Below are positions 45,911-57,485 of a DNA stretch of 64,000 nucleotides, one piece after another. Source of the DNA: Neolentinus lepideus HHB14362 ss-1 (taxonomy: Eukaryota > Basidiomycota > Agaricomycetes > Gloeophyllales > Gloeophyllaceae). Positions within the stretch are counted from its first letter, which is position 1. Each line of letters starts with the position of its first letter. Under the pieces are notes generated by a model, which had not been told where the DNA came from, made no database searches, and worked only from the letters and a program-made list of their open reading frames with translations. Both the position numbers and the translations under genes were made by a program. Where the stretch lies: contig KV425560.1 of NCBI GenBank assembly GCA_001632425.1, positions 418,418-482,417 of the forward strand, written 5' to 3'.

Positions 45911-47145
45911 ATGGCCCCTTCTGCTCGCTTCTCTGCCTTCAAGGCCTCCAACAAAGGCTCTGCACGTCAATCCCTCGAACTCTCTGTTAATATCTCTCTG
46001 CCTATGCCTCTCATCAAGGGCAGTGGAAAGCCCAGGCAAACGACTCCCTCCACTGGCTTCCGCGCCGGTGCATCCATGTTCAAGCTGCGAAGGAAGAGCC
46101 GCAAGCCCACCTCGAACATCGAGGATGAGTTCATTATGGTGGACGAGAAAGGTCGCACGGGGTTCAGTCTCCCCACCCTCCCCTCCTCCAACACTCGCGA
46201 GTTCGTTTTCGTTGAGGATACCCCAGACTTCAAGCTATCCGAATCCATCAGTCAAGAATACGAGTTCGTTCCTCTTGATTGCGACGACGACGATGCGGAC
46301 GTCGTCTCCCTATCCACATGCTCTACCATGACACTTGCTCAGTCCGCAGAAGCTGCCTCAAGCTCTTCTTCTCTCGCATCAAACCAGGCGGAGGGTGTCC
46401 AGGCTGAGGAGGAATCGGTCGAGGAAAGCGTAGTCTACGATATCCCGATCCACATCCCCGCGAACTTTTCTCTTAACACCATCGCCGAGGAAGAAGACTC
46501 CCAGCAGCCGCCTCAAGGGCACGCGAACAACCTCCCCTCCGGCCCGTCCCACGTATCCCTCTGCTCCTTCAGCAGCAGCTGCAGCTCCATCAGACTGCCT
46601 GACGGTCTTCTCGATAACCTTGTTAAGATGGAGATGATGGTCGAAGCTCACGAGTCGAAGAAGGCCCTCCGCCACAACCTACCCACCATCATCCTTCGGG
46701 CCCCCGACGAGGACAAGGCCGAGCCCATCACCCTCCTCCCCCCCACGGCCGAGGGCAAGCGCATCGAGCTGGAGATGGATCTGAAGCGGGACACTTTCGA
46801 AATGATTGAGAAGCAGATCGTGCGGAACACACACGTGAGTCGCCGTACACTTGTGGCTGACGATATCACCTCTAACGCGTTCCATGGCAGAGCATTCCTC
46901 CGTACTATGAAAACCCTAAGTTCCTGCGGGTCCCCGGCTGGTCAGACAAGTGGCGCGGTGCTAGTCTCGAGAAGGAACGTCAAGAACAGCCCGAGCAGCC
47001 CGTCGCGATCGTCTTTGAGCCCTCAGCTACCGCTACCACGAACAATGGAATGACGAGAACCGGGACGCTAAAGGTGTTTGTCGGGCAGATGAAGGGCAGC
47101 GCACAGAGGCTCGGACGGGCTGTCGAGATTGTTTCGAGAGATTAA
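45911..47145 (+). CDS. Hypothetical protein, two exons, 392 aa
   Basis: Not recognised. ATG 45911 (CATAACCATGG, a good fungal start context) begins MAPSARFSAFKASNKGSARQ; an in-frame ATG at 45854 is less likely because of its distance from the TATA box. Exon 1 (45911-46834, 308 codons) is Ser-rich and acidic, with DEFIMVDEKGRTGF, EFVFVEDTPDFKLSE and VVYDIPIHIPANFSLNTIAE, then KLVKMEMM-type helices and ELEMDLKRDTFEMIEKQIVR. The intron has GTGAGT...GGCAG ends. Exon 2 (46891-47145, 85 codons) reads IPPYYENPKFLRVPGWSDKW, then Glu/Gln-rich and basic segments, ending LGRAVEIVSRD and TAA. No membrane span or catalytic motif. Probably a soluble, partly disordered protein. Strong C at third codon positions suggests high expression. 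Confidence 0.8.
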
Positions 47146-47639
47146 AAGACGTGCGAGCAGATGAAGGTACGCTGTTTCGTTTTATGGGATCCTGAGTGGT
47201 TGCTGATGATAACGTGCAGACCCAGAGTTTTTCTTTTCACTGGACGGTTGTCCTGGTCGGACATTAATGGCTTGGTTTCTTTTCCTAAGGACTGTTTTAA
47301 TGGACCTGGACTACTTTCATTATTTCTTTTAATGGGGACGATGTACGGACGCTTCTGCCGCTGTTTCTTTTCATTGGGACGGCGGTGTACGGGTTGATTG
47401 TTGGACGCTGCCTTCATTGCATCTTTTAATATGGACAGACTTGTAGCATTATACGTAGACGGACACTAGCGGCGCATTGTCTTCTCTGACCTCTATATCA
47501 TTCTAGGTCTTCTACCCCTCCTGCTTTCTCCGCCAACTCCGCACACTCCTACCACACTGGTCACTCCAAGTTGCGCGCCGAAGACGAAGACGGTCAGGGG
47601 AAAGCAATCCGTGGTCTTCTAGCGGTTCGATCTTTCTTC
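47146..47639. repeat. 3' flank with degenerate CTTTTNATGGGACG repeats
   Basis: Five imperfect copies of CTTTT(A/C)A(T/C)TGG(G)AC occur at about 47232, 47295, 47327, 47367 and 47424, spaced 30-65 bp, in the region past the stop of the preceding gene. No coding signal. Remainder is unremarkable C/T-rich sequence. Confidence 0.5.
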
Positions 47640-49220
47640 TTCTCATCACTTTTGCGACTGAAACACTCTCACTACTAGGATTGTGGTGTGGGGAACGCTG
47701 AAACCATGGGCAGTCCGGCCAGTGAGTTTTACATATCTTCTGCTTTGAGTCTCATCATCTCACCTCGTCGAACCTTCTACATAGACTGCTTGTGTTAGTA
47801 GGCGGGCCTTGTGTTGCGATTCGTTGCGGAGATGCCAGAGTCGTACCCTTTCAAAACGACCGTTTTCACCACTACGATGAGTTTCCACCTCTCCCTCCCT
47901 TGTGGCTGACGTCTTCTACTCCTTCCAGATGTTTATGCTTTCCAGGGCCGTTCGATACGAGGAATACGCCAGCTTGGAGTCGTTGACCGGTGAGTATATG
48001 CGCTCAATAGATTCAACAATCGGTAACTCATCGACGTCTCTTCACCGTAGGGGACTTAATTGCATGGGATACTGTTGCTGGCGTCCCCAGTGCGTTCCTT
48101 CTCCTTCGCATGATGTATTATTCCTAACCGATTCACCTGTCTAGACCGTCGGCATTAAGCCAGTATCTCCCTTCTCGACCCTGGAAGACGGCTTCAAGCT
48201 TCGTCTCATCAGACAACAGCCATCTCTATCATCATCCTCGCCATGAACTACGGGAATTCGTAAGCTGAGAACCGTTGACTGGTGAGTTCATATTTTAGCG
48301 AACCTCGGGATGTCGTTGACCTTTGTTTGTCTGGAATTGCAGGGGGCTTATTCTCTAGGGCACTGGTGCCGGCGACCCCACTACGTCTTTCATTTCTTGT
48401 TCCCGGTCGTCATTCTGATTCACTCTCATCATAGACCGTTAGCGTGAAGCTGATGTCTCCCTCTTCGACCCTTGGAAGGCGGCTCTTGGCTTCACTATCC
48501 AACAACTCGGGACCTGCGCTATCAATAACCATATTAGTGAGTACATTTCAGGCCCCTGCAGAGTGTAATTAAATAACTGATGGAATTCACAGATTTCGGG
48601 CCTATCGCGATGCAGCCTCTCGCTCCAGGGGTGATACCCGAACAGCGAAGCTATTTTAATTGGGTTCTGGGGGCTAGGGACTGCTCAAGGAGTGAAATCC
48701 TAACAGCGGCTTCCTTTATATTAACGCAACGGCCTCTCGCTCCAGGGCTGACACCCATACAGCGATGCTGCGTTCAGGGGGCTGCTTCAGGAGTGATATC
48801 CCAACAGCAGCCTCCTTCCTAATGTCTGGTGAGTCTCTTCATCTATGACTGACATTCTAGAAATTGACGTATTGCCGCTAGGATCGTTGCATTGCGATAG
48901 GCTAGACGTGCACGTCCCCAGTAAGTTCTGATATTTCTTCTGTCAGTTGTGCCATGCTCATTTTTTTCATAGACCGTGTATTGTCGTTGCTGTGCAACAT
49001 CGTTCTAGACATGCTCGTGGCTTTCCCGACCGAGGTGTTGACATCTGGTTGGGTCGCTTCGGCGTCTCCTTCTGGTGCATCACTAATACCCAATTTTTGG
49101 CACCTCTTTCAGCTTGGGTCGCTTCGGCGCTCCCTTTGAAAATCCCGCTCTCTTTCGAGGGAGCTTTTTTTCCTTATTCAGCTCCCTTGTATCAAGAAAG
49201 TTCTTCTCGGTACAGCTGAG
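47640..49220 (+). repeat. Degenerate tandem array of exon/intron-like modules
   Basis: Not a recognised gene. A unit recurs at least three times: a roughly 39-bp GC-rich segment ending in (G)CCCCA and starting after an AG (48051-48090, 48343-48381, 48883-48921), then a 52-56-bp C/T-rich intron-like stretch ending TAG, then a segment starting ACCGT (about 48144, 48435, 48973). The first two units also share TGTCTCCC-TTCGACCC-TGGAAG-CGGCT, and both are preceded by CGTTGACYGGTGAGT. An upstream ATGGGCAGTCCGGCCAGTGAGT at about 47706 looks like a first exon. No single reading frame survives all modules, so it may be a decayed multi-exon gene, a rapidly evolving one or a spliced non-coding transcript. 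Confidence 0.45.
48606..48825. repeat. Two-copy tandem repeat of about 125 bp
   Basis: GCCTCTCGCTCCAGGG(G/C)TGA(T/C)ACCC appears at about 48615 and 48742. In each copy it is followed by CAGCGA(A/T)GCT, a GGGGGCT and CTTCAGGAGTG-like words, then CCTAACAGC/CCCAACAGC and CTTCCTT. Imperfect direct duplication inside the larger array. Confidence 0.75.
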
Positions 49221-50141
49221 CTGTATAATGTAACAATGTTATAACCCTTCCTCACTCTGGTTCTCTAGGGTCACTAGTTCTTCAGTAGGATAATCATGAA
49301 CTGTAGGTACCTCCAGGCGCGTCTCTTCTGTGTCTGCTGCTACTGTACAGACTAGCCATTTCCTCCGTGTGCTTAAGGTTTCGGTTGGATCGTCTCGCTG
49401 ATATTTAAAAAATCATTGCGATCTTGCGTGCGAAATGTCCTCGATCGACCACACTACTATTCGAAATCTTCGGTGTACTACTAATACTTCCACATGGTGA
49501 GACTTGGAGGTTGGAGTTTTGCATTCGAGCTGGCCTATCGGTCGAAACCAGCGTCTCATCCTTGAGCTAGGGCCAAGCTTGAGAGCAGGACAAGAGCTCG
49601 AGAGCACGCATGGAGGGATCCTTCAACGAGACTTCACAAATTGCCTGCTTCAACTCATTCACTTCTGCATTTGTCATATCAAACCATCAACCAGGATAGT
49701 GTCGTTCGGGACTGGAATCGTCGTTGGCGAGACATTTCTCATTAGCGTCTCAAATTTTTAATTCCAGTGGCATGCGCGGTGTCCCCCCTCAAGACTTCTG
49801 AGATACTTATCTTGTCTGGTGGTGCACAAGACGCAAGGGTATAAGCACTAGGCCTCCGACTCAACGTACTGTGCTGTGATTCGACTTATTCGATTACGCT
49901 TTCTGGTGGATCTCCTGCTCATTCGTTTCGTTGGCGGTGACATGACCTGACAGTGTTTGTTGACGATATCCAAGCCGGATGAAGATCAAGGAGGCAAACA
50001 CTCTACTTGTGGATGAATTCTGGCGAACTTTGACTTCCAAGTGGTACGTAAATAAGTTAATGTTTAGCGGGAATACAGAAAAGTACTCAAGAGTATTAAT
50101 AAAAGTACAAGGTATGAGTACGACTCGGATAGTGGGTGACA
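49221..50141. other. Intergenic region, no gene seen
   Basis: Short frames only. The right end is the 3' flank of SEC6. Nothing recognised. Confidence 0.5.
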
Positions 50142-52584
50142 CTAAGTTGCACGCTGCAGAAGGCGGGAGAAAGTGCCTTGGATGGCGATCTTCTTCATGA
50201 TAGTAGGTTCTGGAGCTGAAGCAAGCGCATAGTAAGTATTGATAGTAAATTATCATAGTGTGACTCACGATCACTCAAATCCTCATCCTTGACCTTCCGC
50301 TTGATACTCTCCATGACTTCGCTGACAGCCGACCGGTCAAAGTCACCACGAATCTTTATCAAGCTCTCCACAAACTGTATATTTGGCCCGTGGACTTTCG
50401 CAAAGGACCAAAAGGACAAGAACACCATGCTCTTTGACGCCTCCAGCATGCCGAGAATCAGCTCAATGACTTCGAAAGTCTCTTCCAGCTCCTTCGGCTG
50501 CTTGAGCGTACTGAAGAACTTGAACACGGCGCTCACGTCATCCTTGATCCTGTCAGTTGCCGCCGGCATCTTCAACTTGCTGGGTGAGTTGACAAGGGCG
50601 GTGATATATATAACAAGGAAATTGTCGAGCAAGTCTTCGACCAATAATTCAAGGAGCGTGGGGTTCAGGAAGACTTGGCAGTCTGCCATGTAATCCCGCA
50701 TAGTGGCGACGATCTGGTCTATCACGGTACCGTCGTACCACGTCTGCTGGAATAGCTGCTTCGTAACTGGTTTCAAGTCATTGAAGATGATATCGATCAG
50801 AGTCTGTATACACCTCTTTGCCACGTCGAGGAACCCATCAATGGCATCGTTCAGCCCTTCGCTGATAGTGACTCGGTACTTTTCAGAAACGAGGGGCTCA
50901 AGCCGCGCCGATAATGCCTCCGTGAAGTCAGCTGACCTGATCTGGTCGTTCGCTAGCGCGATATCGTACTCAACCAAGCCTTCCGCAGACTCCTCTGGTT
51001 TCTCGACGTGCTTCTTGAACTCGCCTTCGACCGTTTTCGTCCACTGCTCCTGGGTCATCCGCATGACACGATTGACCTCCGAAACAACTCTCGCTAGGAT
51101 GGCACCCTGCCCGCTCTCCATGGCAACGTCGACCTGTTGATTAACCATCTGGAACAGGATGACTGCGCCCTGCATGGCGTACTGGCCGTCGCTGTCTTCC
51201 TCTAGTGGTTCTGACCGCGTTGCAAAGGCTTGAATTTCGGTCTTCATGAGGTTGTTGGTCCACTCATCAAGTTTCTTGATGATGAGGCTGACATAGTCCT
51301 CGATTAAGCCCTGCTCCTTGCCGTCCAATAATGGCGGCTCCATAAGTTCTGGAGGCACGTTGAGCTCCTTCATGTTCTTCTTGTATTCCTTGAGCCATGC
51401 ATGGAGAGTGAGAAGAACCGACGCTTCGGGCTCGGATTTGACGAGCTTCTGGAGCGTGACGTTCAGCGTCTTGTGATATTCGCGAACATATAGGGAGTAG
51501 ATCTCCCATTCTGGAGGGAAACAGGGAACAATGTCCTCCTCGATGCGGATGAGGTCCTGGTACATCCACCCGAGACTGTCCAAGAAACCTGTGGCGTCCT
51601 GCTCATACTCTTGATAGGCTTCCTCGAACTTACGCTTTATAGACTCGGTGATCGTTTTGGTGATATTGGATCGGTAGTGTTTAAATACCCGCGCATCTGC
51701 TTGCATGGATCGGAATTTTGCAGCTGCATCCATCTTGGCAGCTCGCTTTACGAGCCGGATAGCTATCGCCTGTACACGCGAAGATCGTTCATCAGCACAG
51801 GCCCAAGGTATAATAGAGACGTTATACCTTCTCATCTTCCTTCCCTTCTATCTCTGCTATCTTCACCAGCTTGACAACGACCTCAGAGTGGCCGGCACGG
51901 ATTAAAGGCAAGATATTCCGAGCAAGATCCAAGATGTACTCGTCGAAGGACTTGATGAGCTTAGTGAGACGCTCAAACCAGCGGGTCAGAGTGTTCCTAG
52001 AGTCTGATGATGCCTTCTTGGCCTGGTGCATAGTCTGGCTGCGAAACGCCTCCAGCTGATTGATGTTGTAGTGTATGGCGAGAAGGTTAGGTGCGGGTCC
52101 GACAACCTCCTCACGGTTTCTGGCAAGCATATCCTCAAGCATGTCCAACTTTGAGCTCATCTCGAGCAAGTTGTTGACCATCTCCTCTACTTGCTCGAAG
52201 TTCCGATGCACCATGGACACCTGCATTCAAGTTGATACACCTAAGTCGGGAATTCATGCATACTAGCATACGTACCCTACTAATTTGATCAAATGTGGGC
52301 ACGACATTCTTCGGATCGCTGCAAAGCCTATCCACAGTCACCATTTCGTCCTTCACTGCCTGAACATTGTTTCGTGTCCCAAAGAGCTTCCTTAGGCCAT
52401 CCTTCGTAGCATCCAGCTGCTCCTTTACACCACTCTTCAGCCTAGCATCTATGGACGCTTTCTCCTTCTCGAGTTTTTTGCGGAAAGCGACGAGTTTGAG
52501 TAAATCGTCGGGCGACTGTAGGTACTCACCCACAGCCTGTGCGGCCGACAGTGTAGGAGCGTTAATAGCCTGAACGGAGGTCAT
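50142..52584 (-). CDS. SEC6: Exocyst complex component Sec6
   Basis: Subunit of the octameric exocyst that tethers secretory vesicles to the plasma membrane at growth sites. ATG 52582-52584 (MTSVQAINAPTLSAAQAVGE). The N-terminal coiled coil reads LLKLVAFRKKLEKEKASIDA and continues across an intron as VSMVHRNFEQVEEMVNNLLE and LLAIHYNINQLEAFRSQTMH, the latter being a strong Sec6 signature. The helical-bundle body follows: GWMYQDLIRIEEDIVPCFPP, YHKTLNVTLQKLVKSEPEAS, FLDVAKRCIQTLIDIIFNDL and WYDGTVIDQIVATMRDYMAD. Then come LLEDLLDNFLVIY-type helices near the end. The final intron (donor after GAT-C near 50269, acceptor near 50218) brings in EPTIMKKIAIQGTFSRLLQR and TAG 50142-50144. About six exons; total about 755 aa, the normal length. 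Confidence 0.95.
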
Positions 52585-52914
52585 TGTGGTGGATTTAGCA
52601 GGTATTATGCCGGTATCGAGTTGGGAATGCTCTCCATAAACAGCTCGCATCAATTGAACAAGGTCATAGCACCTCAAGCCATGGCAGTGAAGACAATTGG
52701 CCCGAGGCAAGGTGTTGTTCGCGCGCAGTAGAAGACAGTAGATGGGCTAAAAATAGACGCTGATGAGTTCGGACGCATAAGGAGTACAGATACATTATGC
52801 TATAAGTTATGTACACGATGGCCCTAAGGCTTGATGCGATAGAGTCAGATGAACATGCCATGCAGGAATAAACATAGTCAGTTGCATGAGTTACCCTCAA
52901 GCTGTTAGTCTCGG
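52585..52914. other. Intergenic region, SEC6 promoter / PIF1 3' flank
   Basis: 330 bp between two minus-strand genes; no additional feature recognised. Confidence 0.45.
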
Positions 52915-55370
52915 ATAGTCTCTAGTGTTTTGCTCCATTCTACCACCTTGGGGTGGACAGTAACCTGCACCGCCCATCAGTCTTGAATCCGCAGCTTGAA
53001 TAAGGAAACGATACAGACCTTCTTGGGGTCAAAATTAAGCACTTGCAACCCGTCCAGCGAGGTTGCTCGCGAGAGCGCCACATACGCTTGACCTGAGATC
53101 CACACACGTTAAGATTTGACGTACATGTACACATAAGACTCATACCTTTCTCGAAGACCTTGCCCAAGTCGACCTTCACCCGCTCCAGCGTCTGGCCCTG
53201 CGACTTGTGGATGGACATTGCCCACGCAAGGATAAGCGGAATCTGCATGGCACCATAAGCTCGGCGGCGTCATGAAGACATAGGTCGCACACGCATACCT
53301 GCGTCCGGCTCACTTGGATCTCGCCATTCGGCTGCTCTACTTTCCAAACATCCGGTGTGATCAACACCTCCCTCATCCTCTTCTGTCCTGGAATTATAAA
53401 CTGGACAACAGGCCACGCTATCCCTGTCGGCGCCGCTGTTCCCCTTTTCTTATCCTTCGCATCTGTCTGCTCCCCGCCATTCAAATCCTGCTCCGACCCA
53501 TATATCGCGGGATCCGCAAAGCGCACAACCTTGCCCATGCTTCCGTTGACGAGCGTCTCGTCCATGTTCTTAATCAGCATGACCTGTGAGTCCACGCGCA
53601 GCGTGATGTTTCGCGGTGCCATGAAGTTTGCTAGGATCTTGTCTTTCTGCGGTCCATCTGGCATGGTCCCACCGTCCATAGCCACGAAGTCTCTCGTCTC
53701 GCCAGTGAGACGGTTCATGCGGGTGGAGTTGGCACGATCTACATCTTCTCTGCGCGGAAAACTGTTTATAGTCAGTTCATTAGCATATAGTCAAGTATAT
53801 GCTAGAGCTGCCTACAGTTCAGTTGGACCTAGTCCATCCTCATAATCAATATTTCGAGACAGAGATCTGAACTTGTTGATGGACTTGTGAGACAAACGTC
53901 CGAACCGCATCTCGTTAAGCATATCCACGAACTCTGCAGCCAGACATCCATATTGAGCGGATGAGCCTATGAAAAGAAAGTCTTTTCATACCTTGGTCAG
54001 TTTGCCGGAAAACTTTCGTCAGATTGAATGTTCGTTGAATAACTTCGCCCCAGTGCACGGCTTCAAATGCGAACTTGACGGGAGTATTGCCTTTCGTGAC
54101 TGGCGGTAGCTGGAAGAAATCGCCTGTAACGATCACCTGGAATTCCGCGTTAGCAGCCTGGTTGAGCGGGTTGTGGAAAACATGGTGTGCACCTGGATGC
54201 CACCAAACGGCTCGGGGATTTTACGTAGCTGGGTGGCAATTTCAGCCAGTCTGTCGAATAAGTCGCCATCCAACATAGATACTAGCGGTGCGCATTAATG
54301 TCTGCTCAATCACTTGAACGAGCGTGGAGACCATGAACCTTCATCAATGATGAGGGCCTTCGTTCTTGCCCATCTTGCCATCGCTTTCTTATTCTTCCTG
54401 ATTTTATCGCAGAGCTGGGTTGTGGTACCCTCACCCAAACCAAATCCAGCGAATGAATGGATAGTGACTCCGCCGATATTGCAAGCGGCTATGCCTGAGA
54501 AACACCCCACATTTAAGCTCATGGAGGTAGCATGTGACAGTATAGATGGGTACCTGTAGAAGCGGTAATGGCTACCGCATCAGGGGCTTTCGACTGTTTT
54601 CGCAGAGACTTAATGATCTCCCGAAGAAGCACAGACTTTCCGGTACCTTAGAGAAGTAGTCAGACCATGTCTGAGGCAAATGCACGAATTAAGGGATTAA
54701 GAACGACTATTCGTGACAGGGGATTGGACGTGCAACAACCATGAAATCGATAACGAATTCCGGATGGTTGCAGAAGAAAGCAGACCCAACACATAGTCCT
54801 TGATGGGACAACGGATTGAGAATGGTACGCACCGGCGCTTCCCGTATAGAAAACACTTGCACCGTCCTTCACAAGGTTCAGAATATGTGTCTGCTCTTTA
54901 CTCAAGAAAACAGGAGCGGCCTTGGACGAGGTTTTTGCCGTCGCCACGGCCCTCTTAGAAGAAGCCTTGATGGAGGTCCCAGACAATGCGCTAACAGCAG
55001 AAGTTACAGATGATTCTTTGGACACCCAGTTTGTCCGTGACGTTAGAGGATCGGATGAAGACCATGATCCGGGAAGTTGTCTGCGCTTCGCTGGCGCGTC
55101 CGTTGAGGACTGTGAAGTCGAAGCTCGTTTCTGCGCAGAAGACGAAGAAGACGGCTGGGCAAAAAATCTTGAGGACATAGGCTTTGAGCGTGTGTCCGCC
55201 AGGGCATCTTGAATAGCTTTGAGACGTTTGTCGACTCCAGTAATAGGCAGACCCTTCGCTTCGGGAGTAGGATCCCACGGAACGTCTGAGCTCTGGCTAA
55301 GGCTAGGCTGTGAAAAATCCCTTCGAACAGTTCCGAGACCTGAGCGAGCAGGCTTTGATGACTGAGACAT
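52915..55370 (-). CDS. PIF1: ATP-dependent 5'-3' DNA helicase Pif1
   Basis: SF1B helicase acting on telomeres, G-quadruplexes, Okazaki fragments and mitochondrial DNA. ATG 55368-55370 ([20 protein letters not shown]); an in-frame start about 32 codons upstream could give a mitochondrial form. The N-terminal 190 residues are Ser-rich and disordered. [20 protein letters not shown] precedes the Walker A loop, which an intron splits: FYTGSAG joins [16 protein letters not shown]. Next are [20 protein letters not shown] with motif Ia, then [20 protein letters not shown] with Walker B. Then [29 protein letters not shown] and [20 protein letters not shown]. The Pif1 signature continues in [20 protein letters not shown], then [20 protein letters not shown] with motif VI. 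Ends [13 protein letters not shown] 52915-52917. About nine exons; the intron after Walker A is long at about 185 nt. Confidence 0.94.
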
Positions 55371-55766
55371 AGCAAAATGTCGGTAGATACAGTGACCACC
55401 AAGCTGCGAACCTAGATGTGAGAGCTTCTCGCAGGACGCGTTTTTGACGCGCCCAGGGTTGGTCACGTGCCCCGCGTCGCGTCATTACGCCGACGCGTAC
55501 AAAGGGACTCTAGTTCGATTATCTCTTCGAGGCATCAAGAAATATTCGCAACTACGGGTACCCCAAAGCTAGCAGATCAATCTGCAATGACTGCCGGACT
55601 ACATCTTCCCGGAAGTACAACAGTACACAATACGGTAAAGACAGATCACAAAAGAATGTCCAGATTACACCCGTATAATGAAGACGTGAATTCAAGCTCA
55701 CGTACACTATACACCCGCGAAGAATGCCCATAAGGAAAGGTTTTGATCATGTGAAGGAGTTTAACT
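55371..55766. other. Intergenic region, PIF1 promoter
   Basis: Contains repeated GCGTC-rich words near 55434-55495 (ACGCGTTTTTGACGCGCCC; CGCGTCGCGTCATTACGCCG), resembling ACGCG (MCB-like) cell-cycle elements upstream of PIF1. No gene seen. Confidence 0.4.
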
Positions 55767-56465
55767 TCACAACAAACACAGAACCGCTCCGGCCACGATG
55801 GCCCCAGTCAGACCTGAAGCCAAGGGTTTCACAGTCATACCACCGCTGGTGTTGGTGTTGGCAGCCGGGGCACCGCTTCCAGATCCAGATCCGGTCTGCG
55901 GAGCTCCCGACGTAGCGGAAGGCGCTGAACTATAGCTACCGGTGGGGGCAACGAATTGAACTGCCATCGAGCTGATGGTCTCCGTTATAGTCGCGGTATA
56001 TAGTCCCTCGCCCGGAACATCAGCGACTTCTGTGCAAACAGCCAAGCCGGCCGAGAATCCACAAGATGCTAGGGCGTTGCCTTGCCCAGCGTTAGAGTAC
56101 GTCTATATTGCGTCGTTCGGGCCCTCGGCGAGAGTCGCTATTAATTGTTGTCAGCTGCAGCCTACGAGTGCGATAGACATGCGCATGCGCTGACCTGTGC
56201 CATCAAACGCATCGTCGACCGTTCCGGTTACTGCACCAGACATGATGGCCCAGGTTGTGCGGTCATCACTGCCGACACCAATGAGGCTGGCACTGAGGGG
56301 CTGGTCGTCAAAGCCGGGGATATACAGTGACGTCTGCGCTTGAACAGACAGAGCTGTCATGGGCTGAAAGCATCAATGGCCTCTGTAAATCTCGTGCAGG
56401 GTACGGCACTCACAACCTAAGGCGAGGATGCTCGCCACCAACACGCTATAAATCTTGCCAACCAT
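55767..56465 (-). CDS. Secreted, probably GPI-anchored hypothetical protein
   Basis: ATG 56463-56465 encodes a signal peptide MVGKIYSVLVASILALG, completed after an intron as SLSVQAQ with likely cleavage after AQA/AQ. The mature part starts TSLYIPGFDDQPLSASLIGV and continues GSDDRTTWAIMSGAVTGTVD. Later exons give AGLAVCTEVADVPGEGLYTA and TITETISSMAVQFVAPTGSY. The C-terminal 60 residues are Ser/Gly/Ala/Pro-rich (QTGSGSGSGAPAANTNTSGG) followed by a hydrophobic end LTGAIVAGAVLCLL, the layout of a GPI attachment signal, at stop 55767-55769. Four exons; length about 190 aa. Two or more Cys may pair. Basidiomycetes have many such cell-surface proteins, mostly of unknown role. Family not named. Confidence 0.78.
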
Positions 56466-57485
56466 TACAGGAATGTGCGTAGAAATGCGGAGAGAGAAAG
56501 ATGTTGGGTTTTGCCATCATTTCTGAGTGCTTTATACACCCGTCAGATCATCAAGCAAACCTAGCCCCTGACGGCACTCGGTGCATGACTGACTCTGACT
56601 CTTATTAATTTTCTGATTGACTACGCCGCCTGATCGTCGCGTAGCGGTGTAAACTGGCCCACAGCGGCGATGATCGTGAACAATACCTGTGCTAGTACGA
56701 ACTCGAGGGGACATTGACGCGGAGTTTACAACCCGACTATCATAATACATATTAACATTTGGTACGGAAGCCTTGACACGTGTAGGAGTGAGTGCTGTTC
56801 GTCTCTACGAACCGCTCGATTTGGGTCAATAATATTTCCCATCATGCCTGATGGGAACACATCAATACCCGACACTCCGAGAGTCCCACTAGTACTTGCA
56901 TGGTAAAAAGACTGCAATGCCCGCTGTGCGAACGAGTACGAGGAACCACAAGTGTCTAGCATTGGTGGGCAAAATAGTACATCACCCAGTAAACCACAGC
57001 AAACATATGTGGAATACAATGCGGAAAATGTGCAGTGATGAAAACCATGACAATCCTCCATAATTTGAGAATCACACTTCTCAGAGTCACCCCTCCATCC
57101 AGTGATTAGTTGGACGGAGTCATCAATCTGGGCCTGTCACCAGAACCGAAACAGAGTGGTAATCGACTGCTCGGGCAGAAAAAGGCCAAAGAAGATGATG
57201 CTTTGCACAAAGCAGCACGGTTCGGCGAAAAACAGAGCGAGACAGGAATGCAATCACAGCAGAGCTCCAGAGTAAAGGATAACTTAAGAGCACGTAAACG
57301 TTCAGCAAGTAGGCAAGTGGTCGCTGTTGAAGACAAAAAAATTTTCGCGACTGAACGCTGTGACGACGGCCAATAGCTGTCACATGCTCTTGTCACACAT
57401 ATTATGTCACGCACCGCGTCGCGTTCTGCATTACTGTGGCGTGTATCGCAACCGCCATCTACTCGATTACCTCTTCTGCTCTTTC
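56466..57485. other. Divergent intergenic region upstream of TEL1
   Basis: About 1 kb between divergent start codons. Several frames are open for 70-110 codons on either strand but without coding character or good starts. Promoters for both neighbours must lie here; no TATA box was recognised for TEL1. Confidence 0.45.

Noticed and set aside
56726..57376. Short open frames on both strands upstream of TEL1
   Set aside because: They lack good ATG starts, splice partners or any recognisable motif.
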